Shown in pieces: positions 1 to 12,722 of a stretch of 64,000 nucleotides of DNA; the first letter of the stretch is position 1, and each line of letters starts with the position of its first letter. Location: positions 38,121,119-38,185,118 of the forward strand of contig NC_068350.1 in assembly GCF_014633365.1 (NCBI RefSeq). The letters run 5' to 3'. The notes under the pieces are model-generated. The model saw only the letters and a program-made list of their open reading frames with translations, was not told the origin of the DNA and ran no database searches. The stretch comes from Diospyros lotus (taxonomy: Eukaryota > Streptophyta > Magnoliopsida > Ericales > Ebenaceae). Position numbers and translations under genes: made by a program.

Positions 1-967
1 ATTGAACAGATATTCATGTCAAATAGCAGCTGAAATATTGCTATTACATTTTTGGTGTTATAACAGTGTATGAAACCATATCAAAGCCTCTCAAATTTTG
101 TTGATGAATGATTTTGTCCAGAAAACACATATCTGGGCCTGAAAATATTTTAAACGTCTTATTATTTCATTTAAAACGGAAAATAATTACTCTATTGCGG
201 TTCCTTTGTCATATCCTTCATTTTTTTTTCTTTTCATCATCTCAATTTCTCTATCAAGGTTTCCTTTGTTGTATCTCCTTCTCTTTCATTTCACCATCTC
301 CCTCTTATTCCCTGAGCACTTGCCTTGCTCAAACTAGAGATTTGGACAAAGCTATGGCCCTCTCATTATTTGTTAATCCATACCATTATCTGATGCATGT
401 ATGTGCTTTACTTAACCTATTTTTAATAAATAGTACCTATCCAATTACACCTATAAAATATTTTCTTTGTTAAGAACTGCTTTGTGCGCTTCAACTAGAA
501 CACACATGCATTATCATCTCCCAGTAAACAGCCCCATCTTTAAATAAGAAAATAGACAAGTTTTGATTGAATCATGCCATAAATGTAGCAAATGAGCATT
601 AAATTGTGATCTTCAGGAAATCTCTTATCATCAATTCAAAAATGGACAATTATATTCCTTTTATTTTCAATTTAGTTGTTCTTCAATAATTTGAATTAAT
701 CCTAAAAGTTGAAAATTTTTCCATTGTTCATTTGCATGTGTGTACTTCTTGTCTTCCTCTGAACCTTGAAGAGAATCTAGATTCATGTTTCTTCATAAAG
801 CCATTGTTTGATAGGATATGGTTTAGTTGTTAGTCATAAACAATTCTATCTGTCGTCTAACCTCTCTCTCATTATTATCAGTAGCATCGTGCCATCACCA
901 CTTTTTTATTTTTTGTTTTCTTAGTTGTTATTGTTTTTGTGAAATTGATGACAAATCTCTTGTGCAG
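1..967 (+). other. Upstream intron sequence of the ARM-repeat gene; nothing recognised
   Basis: This stretch is AT-rich with scattered CT-rich runs and no sustained similarity to any protein I know. The first recognisable exon of the ARM-repeat gene follows a cag acceptor at 965-967, so this is probably intron. The short reading frames here have no domain and look like chance. Confidence 0.5.
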
Positions 968-3900
968 ATTGGACACTCAAAGCTATGAAATTGATAATAC
1001 TGCAAAATTGGAGCATTCTCCGTTTAATCGTCTTTGTCCATTACTTATCGTGAAGCTGCTTCCACTAAGAGTTTTCAATGATATTAATTCTCCACTTAAT
1101 TATGGTGAATTTCGCAACCAAGGTACAATGCTATTTTGACGGAACATCAGTACCCCTCCCCCCCCCAAAAAAAAAAAATAATAATAATAATAATAAATAA
1201 ATAAAAAATCTATTTTTAATTTGAATATCTCAAGTGCAGTTCTATGTTCTGATATTTTTTTAGTAAATAATGATTGTAATGATTATCTGTCTCTTAGCTA
1301 TATTCTTGTTGCTGTATCTGATGAAATTTTGATGCATAGAATCTTAAATTCTTGCGTTCATGGAGAGAGGTGCTCGCTGATTTTGTTTAATATCAACCAT
1401 CACATCTTTTCCATGAGTAACATCCTCCTTAATCTCCCATTCTCCTTAAACAATTAATCCAAGATATCAAAAATAATCTTTCATTGGGATAACTTAATCT
1501 CTAAGTCTCATAATAACATAACACTTTTTTCACCACCTTCATTGAATAACATTGAGAAATACTTTTTCCATATCTCCTTAATCACCTCCCATTTGCTTGC
1601 ACTTATGATTTTTGTCTTCTATGCATTTCACACTTGGCTGAAATCCTTTTTTTTTCCTTTCTCTTACTCTGGCTGACATAGTGTGTGTGTCAGTGTGTAT
1701 TAGATCCTTTTCACCTCTTTCGTGTCAAGTTGTTGCTGCAAATTTTCAAAAGCTTTTAGTTTTGCTTCTCTAACCATCTTTTTTGCCAAATCATACCTTT
1801 TCAGGTTTTATTTATTACGACATGCATGTAATGTTTTGTAGTAGCTCTCTTAGTTTTGCTTTTTCTCTTTTACCTCTTCATTCTACCACTAAGAATCTTC
1901 TTGGTCTGATGCATTTTTTGTATTTCAAGTAGCAATAACCATCTCAATCCATTTATACAATTTAATCTCTACTGGCACACTTTTTTCTCAAAAATAGATG
2001 GTTTCCACCTTTTAAATATCACCATCTAATTCTTGGGCTTGTTTTGCATAATTTTTCCTCGGTTTTTTGATATGGGTGTCAAGGACCATAAGTGTGTGTT
2101 GAGTAGTTCAGCATTTGTTAGTATAATTTACTATCTTATAACATAAGTAGTCCTCTTGTCCCATAAGAAAGTAGTCTATTTCGGTAGTTGATAAGCCATT
2201 TTTATATGCAACCAAATGTTACTCCTATTTCTTGAACCTAGTATTAGCTATAATGAGTTCATATGCCATGGCAAAATCCAAAATAGCTTTGTCATCATTA
2301 TTTCTCTCTAAATCCATGGCATTCATTTACTCATCTCTATACTACTAAGTCACCTCCTATAATAATCTTCTCTCCTCTGAGTACTTCTTGTACGAATCCA
2401 TCTGAATCATCCTAAAAATTTTTATCTCTCTTCTCCTGGCCGACTTGTGGTGCAGGTGTACTACTAATATTCATTGTTTGTTCCTCTAGAACAACTTTAG
2501 TTACGATAATGCTATCTCTTATTCTCTCTGCATCCACTATCCCATCCTTTAAATCTTATCCATAATAATCTCTTCTCCATTCACTTGATCTTTCCCTGAG
2601 TACTGAAGTTTATATCCCAATTCTTTTAACATCTTAGCCTTCTATCCAACCAACCCATCCTGTCTCCTGGAGGCAAATAATAATAATTTTTCTCTTAATT
2701 GTGATGTCCACCACTTTCACAAATTTTTTCTGTCGAAGTTCAGATTTTTCATGGTCCAATCCTTTATCTATGATCCTAATCTAACTTCTTTGCTTGCGTC
2801 TTATATGAAAATGGGGGAACTCTTGTAAATTTCACATCACATTTGAGTGTCAGTGCAATAGCCTTAGGTCATTCTTCACTGCACTTAGGCAATAGAACGC
2901 TCCCTGACAGGGTTATGCCCCAATCATTTCTCATTTCTATAGAATTCATGGTGTTTTATTTGATGAGTTATATGTTGGTTATCAGTTACCGAACACATCT
3001 CTCTTCATCTATCTGGGCTTTGGACTGAGTATCGAAAGGAGGAACCTTTAGGCGTCGAAGTATTGAGCAATCCATTGGCAGAGTTAAAATCTCATTAAAA
3101 TCTAATAAATTAATTATATGAACCACAAGTACCTAATTTTTACACATGCACAAGATTCCTACTAAATTTGTGGAAACTATAGACAAATAAGTTAAGAAAA
3201 GATATGAGAATGCCAGATTGTTATAAGAATAGGATGTAAAGAAAAAATTCTAATGATAATATTTGTGTACTTAAAAAAAATATATCCATGTGCAATACAA
3301 GAGTCTGAAGTAAAGTCTGATTTTTTTTTACTGCAAGGATTATTTTGCTAGCAAGCAACTCAAGCATATGCAATGGTGTGACTGTCTGATGAGGAATGCT
3401 TAGTAATGATCTGGAAAGTCCGAGCAATACCATTTGTTGTTAAATGAAGTAGGCAATAACAAAATAAAAGGAGCTTACTGAAAGCAGTTAAATGGAAATT
3501 GGAATATGTGAAACACGAGGACCAGAAAAAAGGATGGCATGACCCGAAGTCTGCAGGCTCCTGCACTGCTGTAGCTATACCTGTGTTTATGATATTGGAT
3601 CAATAGAAACAGGAGACTTTGATTTATAGAGCATAGAGTAGAAGTAAACAGCTATCAAACTTTATCCTTCTTGGTTCTAATTTCTTCAGACCAATACAGG
3701 ATTAGTTAACTCAGAATTAAGTCCCCGAAGTAATTTTTACCACAAAAATAGAAACTCACCTGGTCATAATTTCCATCTGGTGAATTTATCTTATTGACCT
3801 CCTCCTTTTTATTTCATTTCTCCATTGGCACCAATAATTAGTAGGACTGACAGTGGAATAATATCCTTTAGGATTCTGATAAGCTTGTCACAAATACTCT

Positions 3901-6900
3901 TGATTAAGACATTTATGAGTGCCCTCTATATGTCCCATGGTTTCTAAATTGAGTATAGTTTATACAAATTCATGTTATTTTCAAGTTCAAATAGTATGTT
4001 GTCCATCCCATCGGAAGGGTTTTTTGGCTAAAACATCTCGACAGAAGTTTTGCCATTAAGAAACAAATATTCTACTTTATTGTGTAATCAAGTTCTTAAA
4101 TACAGGCAAAACCAAAAATCCTTGATACAGGATATTTTGCCTTCCAGGCTTTGTTGGAAACTGAGAATCATATTTCTGTGACTAACCTTTCTTTTTGTTA
4201 TCGGAAACTAGGTAAGGGATATCTCAACATTAAGGATGCAGAGTACGAGTGTGTTGCTGGAACCCTTCTAAATAGGTTGCTTCTCAAACCCATAATTTTA
4301 ACCCTATTTTGTTTTTGTATTTTCATTACATTCTGGACAAGGAGCTGATGTTGCCCTACTATGTATTTCAGGGCATTCAACAAATTTGAATTTGAGGATG
4401 TTCGGAAACTTGCTGCTGAGCTCTGTGGGCGGATTCACCCCCTGGTACATAAACAAAAACAAAGTTTATCCTTTACTGCATATAGTAATTGCTTTAGTTT
4501 AACTTTTTTCCTTTTTGGGGTTACCCTAAACCTTTATTAGCATATTAAACAAAGAGTTATTACTATGGTTAGTCTACAAAGTGCTGCTAAAGGGGAGTGG
4601 GGGAGGGGAAGAAATAAAGTAGAAAGTCTTGAAACGTTGTTACTTGGACAGCATCTTAATACCTGGTCACATTTGTAGCTCATTTCTAGCATGACACACT
4701 GCATAAGAGAGGTCTTTACAGGGTGTTTGGCAATTGTTTCCTGAAATAAGAACCTAGGTATAAGGATGTAGGCATCCAGGAACTTTTGTCATGAGTTATT
4801 AATGTAGCTTGACTGCTTGAGTTCTACTTCGCTTAAGTTCCATCTGGATTTACACGCATTTCCATATTTTAGCAACAAGAAATTGCTGATCTCTAGAGTA
4901 TTGAAATGAAGAAACTGCAGGAGGGCATAGCTAGAACTCGTAATAATTCCAATAATAATATTATGCTCTCTTCAGGGAATGTCCGTGTGAGATAGTGGGT
5001 TCTTGGGTTATTTCTGCATAAAACATTTGAGCACACTTCCCTGAAGCCTAAGATTTTTGCAGAAGATTCTTGTTGCAGCCTCGGAGGAAATTCCATGTCA
5101 AGCTACACCTGGTTGCTTGTTTTTATCTTTTTATGTATTTACTTCTGAATTCTAAGAACTTATGTTGAAGTACTGAAATCAGGAAAATAAAAAAGTGTCC
5201 CCAGTGTAGATTCCTGCTTTGCTAGAGTTGCAGAGGATTTAGGGTCATGTTTGTATGTAGCCTTACCAAAGTTGTGGGAGCAGCCTCTTTGCATAGCAAG
5301 GGTAAAACTCCGTACAAAAACAACCCATCCCCAACCCTCACTGAAGAAGGCAGCCTTGTGGACTAGGAACACTAAGTACTAGAACATAAGTTCTTAGAAT
5401 TCAAGTAATATCTGTATTTAACCCTAATGAGAATGTTGACCTGGGCTTCTACACTTAAAAGAGTAGTGAGAAAAATGGATTTTTTAATCAGAATTTATGT
5501 AGGAAAATTTCATGTCTGCATTTGTTGATAAAAACTGTGAAAGAAGAAAAGAAAGAAAGATAGAGAGAAAATTGAGAAGAAAGAACTGAATTCTCAAATT
5601 CTTAATGAGGATCTCAAATGATAGAATGAGACTAGTTGAGTTTATGTACTACTAAATAGAGTTTCTAACAAACTAACTGTTACTGACAGCTGGCAGTAAC
5701 AAACTGAGCAGATAACTGCTGTTTGTTAAAACATAACAAAACTAACTAGCCACATACCGTGCCCTTATCTTTTCCATGAGTGCCACAACTTGGGATCTGC
5801 ACCATATCATGGTGCTTTATTTTCTCATCATTACATAATATACAATTACACTTTCTTCTTTATGCCATGACAGTGTTTGCCTGGGAATGGTTGTCTTGTC
5901 TTAAGGCACAGACGTGTGTGATCATTGAACTGCTGGTGCTAATAATGAAGTGATGTCCTATAATTAGGGCCATTTTGTGGCCTGCTAAACTGGTAAAGAA
6001 TACCCAATATACCAGACAAAGAGCATTCATGGTTGTAAACCATTGCTGGTGGAGGCTAAAAATGGCAGGGTTTACCATTCATCGTCTTCCTTGTATTTTT
6101 GTTATGTCATTCAAATTCCAAATGGGGAAATGAAGATGGGAGGATATCTCTCTGGAATATATTGAATGAATTATTACCTAACCAGACACGAGAACAAGAG
6201 AATTAGACTTGCCATAAGAGTGAGAGTGGCTCCATACAGGCAAATCGGGATTGCTAAGGTGAAGTGGAGCCAACAACAAAAACAGCAGAGAGCTGAAAGT
6301 CGTTCTAGGCCTTGCACCTGTAATCAAGTACTGCCCTATAATCAGGCTAATTGCCTCCATAGACTGACCAAGAATACCCAAAGTATATGATGACAAACAT
6401 AATGTAGACCACTGCGAGTGGGGACATTGGAGGCAAAAAATAGCATCATTTACAGTCCATCTCCATGGCATTCAATTTCCACAAGGAAAAACAAAGATGC
6501 AATCATAGTCTTCCTGGGTTCCGTTAATGTGAGGTCTTGGCAGATCCAATATGATGATAAGGGGAAAATGCCACAAGGATGGCGTGGCAGCCCCATTCAA
6601 CTGCTGCATGCTGGCTCTTGAACATTGCAGCTACCTCTGTCTTGGCAACATTGTGATGCCCTTTAGGAAATCTATAGGATCATGATGGATTTTCCTTATA
6701 ACCTATATTTAGTAGATAACTTCTTTAAATACTTATGTGACCAGTATTCCTTAAATTATAGCTATTCATTTATTTATTTAAAATGATCTTGTTATTGCGC
6801 TACTATTCCTTTGTATAATGTATTCTTGTTGCATGACTTCTGTTATTCTGGTGTATGATGTACTTATTTATGTTGTCGTTTTATCTTTTTATTTACTCCT

Positions 6901-9863
6901 GTCTTGTGATTCTGCAGGTGCTATTTCCAGTTATTGCCTCACAGTTGGAAAGAGCCACAAACGCTCAAGATGTGCTGAAGATAAAAGCTTGTTTGTTTTC
7001 ACTTTGTACATCTCTTGTGGTAATGTCTACATCCATTTGTCATGACTTGCGACTGTTTGTTCTGGGACTGGATTTCCTTCATGTGCTATTGTTAAAATAA
7101 GATCCAGTAGCTGTTCTAAGCAGCATTCTGTCATACAGGTTAGGGGCAAGGATTCAATTTTACATCCTGCTTTGCTCAAAATTAGGAACACTATAGAAAC
7201 TGTGTTGCTGTGGCCTTCACTTGATGGAGATGAAGGTGACTAAGTTGCCATTCCTAAACTTGCTGATCCTCTACTACTACTAAAGCCTTCTTTTTCCCTT
7301 TTCAGTTTCCAAGGCCCAACATGGATGCATTGATTGTCTAGCACTGATTATATGTACTGAACTGCACACTCCGGAATCATTCAAGGACTTAACCGCAAAG
7401 AAAACAAGCCTTGTTGGAATAAACAGTCTAAGTTGGTATCTCATTCAATTTTGTGATTAGTGCTTCTGCCTGCTCACTGATCTTTTGTGATGTATCCAGA
7501 GGATGCTGCAATGGGGAATTCACTACTCAGTTATGTGATCCATCAATTAACATGTGAAAAGCACGAGGTGGCTTCCTCTGCCAAAATGCAAACTGAAGAT
7601 TGCAAACATGACAAATCAAAATCTCATTCATTTCGTTTATGCATGGGTAATGTCCTCATCAGCGCTTGTCAAAAGATCTCCGATTCTGACAAGACACACT
7701 TTGCTCAGAAAATACTTCCGCCTCTAATTCAGTCTGTTGAGGTACGGTTATGATCGAATGCCAACCAGGTGTATTGACTTTTCAATTAGGCAGGCATTTT
7801 TAATTGTCTACTTATTCATCTTGGTCATGTTGGCAGGTGATAATGGAATCAGATATTAGAGCTGCGTGCGTCCAGGTTTTCTTTTCAGCTGTATATTATC
7901 TCAAGTCTGCAGTTCTTCCTCACGCATCTGATCTTCTCACTGTCTCTCTGAAATCTCTTAAAGAGGGATCAGAAAAAGTAAGAATGAGTATGATAGTGTT
8001 TCCTTTAGCAATCATTAGCATTCAAGGTCTCCAACTTAATTTGGGAAGTAACTTCTTTGTTCTGACCTATGATCCATGCATCCTTGCTGTCTTTATTTAT
8101 TTTTTACTAGAGTGGCCTGTGCTGTGCATGTACACATCAAAAAATAAACATTTATTTAGTACGCATGATATTTTATGAAAAATTTTAAACAAAATAAGAG
8201 TTGTTTTAATGGAAAATAGGGTGTTTATAAATTAGTTATAACTTATAATCAAAGATCATAAGTTCAAATTGTGTTAACATAATTTTTTTTTTTAAACAAA
8301 AGTTACATTACCTGAAAGGGTACTTTCAGGATTATTGAAGTTTGACAGGGCTTCAAAAATGGTAACACCAATTGATGGTCTTGCTTGTATAATAAAATAG
8401 ATTTATCATTCTCAAGGGCACTTACTGTTAGTAGTTGCAGATTTGTGTGCATAGCCTAACTGCTCTCTGTATTTGGTGAACAGAGTTCACTTGATTTTGG
8501 AAGTTCATAACCAAAAGCCAAGAGTGCTGGTGTCATGAATTGGTTATTTGCACCAAAATAAAAGCAAAATTTTACATTAAGTAATTGTTGTTGATGCGGG
8601 GGAACCTGGCTAGGTCCCCTAATTAGTGGGTCTCTACTGGAACTGCTAGCTAATCTGTGCAATTCGCACTCTGCCAGTTAAAATTTTCCATTTTTGTACT
8701 ATTTTCATTAGAACTTGTATTAGGAATGCTATGCATGTTTTTATGTTCATTTTGTGCACATTTACATGATTTTACCACTTGATTCTGACTTCTGAAAGTT
8801 TATGCCCTTTTTGTCACTTGAAGAGTATCGGAGGTATGTGTCATATATTGATATTAATCAAGCACATTTTTCCCTTGGAAAATTCTTGTGTAAACTATTG
8901 AGTCACTGAATCTATTTTTGTACCTTAGCATTATTAGTATACGTTACTGTGAAAGTAACATGCACGCTTGAATGCAATTTGGAAAAAGAAGAAATCTCAG
9001 TACTTTTTTCCTTCAATGAGGCATAGGAAGTGCATCGCCTGAAACACATCAGAATGGACTCATCTCTCTGATTAAGAACAACAATCACAATCATCATGGC
9101 ATCCCTAATTAACATAAACCAGCAGTAGGTGGACAGGCATAAAACCTCAATATTGAGGTCTTTAGCAGGTTGTTTGATGCCACTCAACTTTATGGACTTG
9201 GGGCAACTATTCTGGCTAACTAGCATCTGAAGTTTATTCACCTTAATTCTGCGTCAAGATCCATTGATTTAGTATGCATTTTCTGACAAGAGTAACAATG
9301 GTTTGCGCTGGTTTTGTTTATTTTCCATGAAAATAAAGAAAACCATAAAATTCTGTCTCTGAACATGCGTTATCTGATTACAGAGGAAAGTTCATGCTAC
9401 TTTTTTGTGCAACTGGATATATATTATCCTTTTGTTGCTTAGTCATCCTCCATTTAAACCATATTCATATTCTTTTCTGGGCTAGTATTAGTATAGCTCT
9501 TGAACCATCAACAGGGATTCTGGTTGTCATTTATAGACTATTTATGTTTTGCTCAACCATGCATTCAATGCTCCAGCTTTCTCCTCATCAGAGGGTCTAA
9601 TGATGGAAATGCACCAATCTTCTGATTCCTTTACTGAATTGTTTTTACCTTTTTCTGAATGGCTTTATGCTGTTGAACAGGAAAAACTGGCTGGTGCCAA
9701 GCTATTGGCATCCCTGATGGCGAGCGAAGAACCGGTTGTGGAGAGTATCGCGACAGGATTACTGGCGGCAAAAACAGTGCTTTCGAGCATATCCTCATCA
9801 GATCCTTCACCAGAAGTACGTCTTGTGTCCAAACAGTTGCTTACATGCTTGACTTCTGTATAG
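968..9863 (+). CDS. ARM-repeat superfamily protein, C-terminal part (9 exons)
   Basis: Exons by GT-AG splicing and phase continuity: 968-1122, 4212-4275, 4372-4444, 6918-7019, 7139-7235, 7306-7425, 7500-7741, 7837-7977, 9681-9863 (stop TAG). They join in one frame to give 391 residues; the N-terminus lies before the window. The protein is alpha-helical and leucine-rich, as in ARM/HEAT scaffolds. Landmarks are RLCPLLIVKLLPLRVFND in the first exon, FEFEDVRKLAAELCGRIHP across exons 2-3, HGCIDCLALIICTEL in exon 6 and EKLAGAKLLASLMASEE in the last exon. This agrees with my memory of a conserved, functionally uncharacterised plant ARM-repeat family (Arabidopsis At3g57570). No catalytic residues are seen; the role is probably protein-protein contact, which is inference. 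Exon 2 uses an acceptor at 4210-4211: it is the only choice I found that keeps phase with exon 1. The exon 6 donor at 7426 was chosen the same way; the alternative at 7436 gives an in-frame stop. Confidence 0.85.
1158..1211. repeat. C-run, A-run and AAT microsatellite
   Basis: A compound simple repeat in the first visible intron of the ARM gene: a cytosine run, an adenine run, then about six AAT units and AAAT units. It lies just after the donor of exon 968-1122 and has no coding role. Confidence 0.9.
1212..4211 (+). other. Large intron of the ARM-repeat gene
   Basis: About 3 kb of AT-rich intron between exons ending at 1122 and starting at 4212. I found no paired LTRs, terminal inverted repeats or coding similarity in it. 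CT-rich blocks occur but no definite repeat. Confidence 0.6.
4445..6917 (+). other. Intron of the ARM-repeat gene carrying an inverted-repeat element
   Basis: A 2.5-kb intron between the donor at 4445 and the acceptor ending at 6917. It holds the inverted-repeat element at 5139-5407. The rest, including an A/G-rich patch near 5540-5590, has no recognised feature. Confidence 0.6.
5139..5407. mobile_element. Small MITE-like inverted-repeat element
   Basis: The left arm (5139-5175) contains GAATTCTAAGAACTTATGTT and the right arm (5371-5407) contains its reverse complement, AACATAAGTTCTTAGAATTC, around a non-coding core. The arms are about 35 bp with a few mismatches. The total, about 270 bp, suits a MITE. 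I could not settle the outer ends or a TSD, so the superfamily is open. Confidence 0.65.
7978..9680 (+). other. Last intron of the ARM-repeat gene
   Basis: A 1.7-kb intron between the exons ending at 7977 and starting at 9681. It is AT-rich. I see no paired repeats or coding similarity inside it. Confidence 0.65.
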
Positions 9864-11792
9864 ATTAACCCAAAAGCAGAAACCTTCTTCAACTTCTGCA
9901 CTTTTTGATGTACTTTTCTGAAGTGTATATAGTGTTTCTCTGTTTTTTGCTGTATAGATATGCATCAAGTTGCTTACTTAAAGGTAGATGTGAGTTGTGC
10001 TGAGTATAATGGGAATCTGAAGTTGTTGATTCCTTACTCTCTCTTCAAATTTGCTTCTACTTTGATCATGCTTCCTGGGATGTTGACCATTTCTTACCTA
10101 AGTTAAATATTTGTTTCTGATTTAGGAGCAGAGCAAAACCCTGGGCAATGTTTGGTGTGCTTTAGGCTGGGTTTGAAACAAAGGGCCCCTTTTAGGGGGA
10201 TTATAATAATTTCATGAATATTGTATTGATATTATTAATTAATCCTATAAGTTCATCAATATAACTCATTTATATTGATGAACTTAAATTTATTAAGATC
10301 CGAGTTATAGTATTTACCTTTTAAGTTTACGAATGTTTTTGAAAGAATTGTTTATGGAAAGCCTGCAAAGTATTTGATATAATAATATTAAACACTAGTC
10401 AAAGAGCTTTTGGCTTTTTGAGGTTTTAATTACTGCTTTAATAATTTCTACTAGCTTCAAGTAATAGAAGCCATAAAGCTCGTAGAAAACAAATTTTAAA
10501 ATGTTATTTGTTTTTATAATCATTTTATCTTCATAATTATATTTATTTTTATAATAATTATTTAATATATTAACATATTTTTTAATTATTTTACATATCT
10601 ACGTCTTACAGCACTAAAATATTAACCAAATATTTATTATTATGTTTAGTTTTTATTTATAATTTTACAGGTTCTATTTTTATTTTTTTAACATAAAATG
10701 AAAACTAGTCATATTATTTGATAATGCTGTTAGTTTTAGTTTTTAAGCCTATGGGTTGCTAAATTGACCCATTTGTCTAAGGTTTTGTTTTAATGATTCA
10801 GGTATTCGAGTTTCGCACGTCTAATTTTTAGAGAAGATCGTCATTCTCCCTGATTCAGTCTCCTGATATATTAGATATATCAAATGTGGCCGTAAATTTA
10901 TATATTCCTAAGCAGATATATGATTAATTCTCACTAAATGAGATATTTTTATTTCTAACAAAAATTAATTCTTCACAAAATTTAAGAATTTTATTTATGG
11001 TGTCATACCTATGGGTCACTTGTCAAATATTGATTTAGTTCTAATTTATTCAACATCTTAAAAATTGAAAACAAAATAGAATTAAATAACCCCTAAAGGC
11101 TTATCATGATTCCTGGTCCAAGTTTGTGAACGTGGAAAAGCAAGGATCAAATGAAAATTCATCTCTTAAATTGTGAGTGTTTAAATTTGGGGCTAAATTA
11201 AAAAATGGATCCAGCTCAAGATGAAGTAGACCTTCATCTAAGTATTGGGGATGATTGATTTTTGGCCCAATCCAATGGTTGAGAATTGAAAATTTCGAGA
11301 ATTAATAATAATAATAATAATATAGTTTTAATTATAAATAATAAATAGTATTAAATAGACATATACTCGATTAGTATTTAATTTATTTATGGAGTTAGAA
11401 ATTAAATTTAATATTATATATAATTATATAAATATAGATGCATATTTTTATAAAATATTATATTAAAAATAATTTGAATTCATTAAAATCAAGCGGGTCT
11501 AATTTAATCGGATCTTTACCCTAATCGGACCTTTGCCTCCAACTATGTCCTACGATGTTTGAAAGAGGACGGGCATATTCTGGCCTCTGTCTTGTATCTG
11601 AAATCCCCGAAACGAGGTTTTATCCATCGTCCGGCGGTCGGCGACGCTGCCGCCGTCACCGATCATTGTCGTCGATACACAAACATCAATAATTGTTTAT
11701 CAGTTTGGCATTCAATTCCATACACGTGTTCTCTGCATTTGCCCTCCTCTCTCTGTGAAATTACATTCATTTCATCATCCTACTCTCCGCAG

Positions 11793-11794
<2 letters not shown>
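9864..11794. other. Intergenic spacer between the ARM gene and LPAT2
   Basis: It holds the 3' UTR of the ARM gene, then a strongly AT-rich spacer containing the hairpin at 10248-10286, then the promoter and 5' leader of LPAT2. No protein-coding similarity is seen. GC content rises after about 11560, as expected near a plant transcription start, but I could not place a TATA box with confidence. Confidence 0.6.
10248..10286. repeat. Perfect inverted repeat, 17-bp arms with 5-bp loop
   Basis: The arm TAAGTTCATCAATATAA (10248-10264) is followed by loop CTCAT and the exact reverse complement TTATATTGATGAACTTA (10270-10286). It lies about 385 bp after the ARM gene stop codon. It could be the core of a foldback element or a transcript hairpin. 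Its sequence is too AT-rich to resemble a bacterial-type terminator. Confidence 0.85.

Positions 11795-11824
<30 letters not shown>
11795..11824 (+). repeat. CT microsatellite in the LPAT2 5' leader
   Basis: An almost pure CT dinucleotide run ends 46 bp before the LPAT2 start codon. CT-rich leaders are common in plant housekeeping genes and can affect transcription start choice; any role here is inference. Confidence 0.85.
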
Positions 11825-11870
11825 GACATTTCTTCAGTCGCTTCACTCGCTCTGCTTCTTCCGCCACGCC

Positions 11871-12678
11871 ATGGCGATTCCAGCGGCAGTTGTAATAGTC
11901 CCATTGGGTGTTCTGTTCTTCATCTCGGGTTTCGTCGTAAACCTCATCCAGGTACGCAACTCGTCCCTCTTGCCCTGATGTCTTCTTCATCTGTTTAGAT
12001 TCGTTCTCATCAGCGAATTGATTCCGCCCCCTTTTCTACCGTTTTCCCCAATTTTTGAAGTTGTGTTCTTCGTTATTTGCCCTATTTCGAGTTGTATATT
12101 CGGAGTACCGGGGTTTGTTTTGTTTGTTTGCATTTTTAAGAATAGGGTTTCAGGTTTCTGCTTAACCTAATGGAAAACGACTGTCTTCTGCGCAGGCTTT
12201 GTGCTATGTCCTTGTTCGGCCGTTATCAAAGAGTACATACAGAAGGATTAATAGGGTGGTGGCGGAATTGTTGTGGCTGGAGCTTGTGTGGCTTGTTGAC
12301 TGGTGGGCAGGGGTTCAGGTGATAAATTTTCTAGTATCCGTAGTCTAGTACCAATGCTGAATGGCTAGCCATTTTGAGGAATGTGTCCTTGTTCTTTTTT
12401 TTCCTTTTTCTTTCTTTTCCTTGTTATTGTCATAATTATGACTTCCAGATGCTCAAAGGGGTCATCTTGAGTTGAGGAGAGCCCTCTTTTTATGCATGCC
12501 GAATAGATAGAGACAATGGATCCTCAATCTTTTCTTTTTCTTAGGGCGATAGGCAGGCCAATCTTGATATTTCTATGCTTATGCAGTTTAAAAGTTCACT
12601 TTCAGCTGATGGCATAGGGTGATAGGCATGGATCCGTGAATGAATTAAGGGAAACTGTGTATTCCACCTAGTTAGCAT

Positions 12679-12722
<44 letters not shown>

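Noticed and set aside
1239..1457. Possible ARM gene exon in the frame starting near 1239
   Set aside because: The acceptor exists and phase fits the exon ending at 1122, but the peptide shows no resemblance to the family and cannot join onward in phase as cleanly as the exon at 4212.
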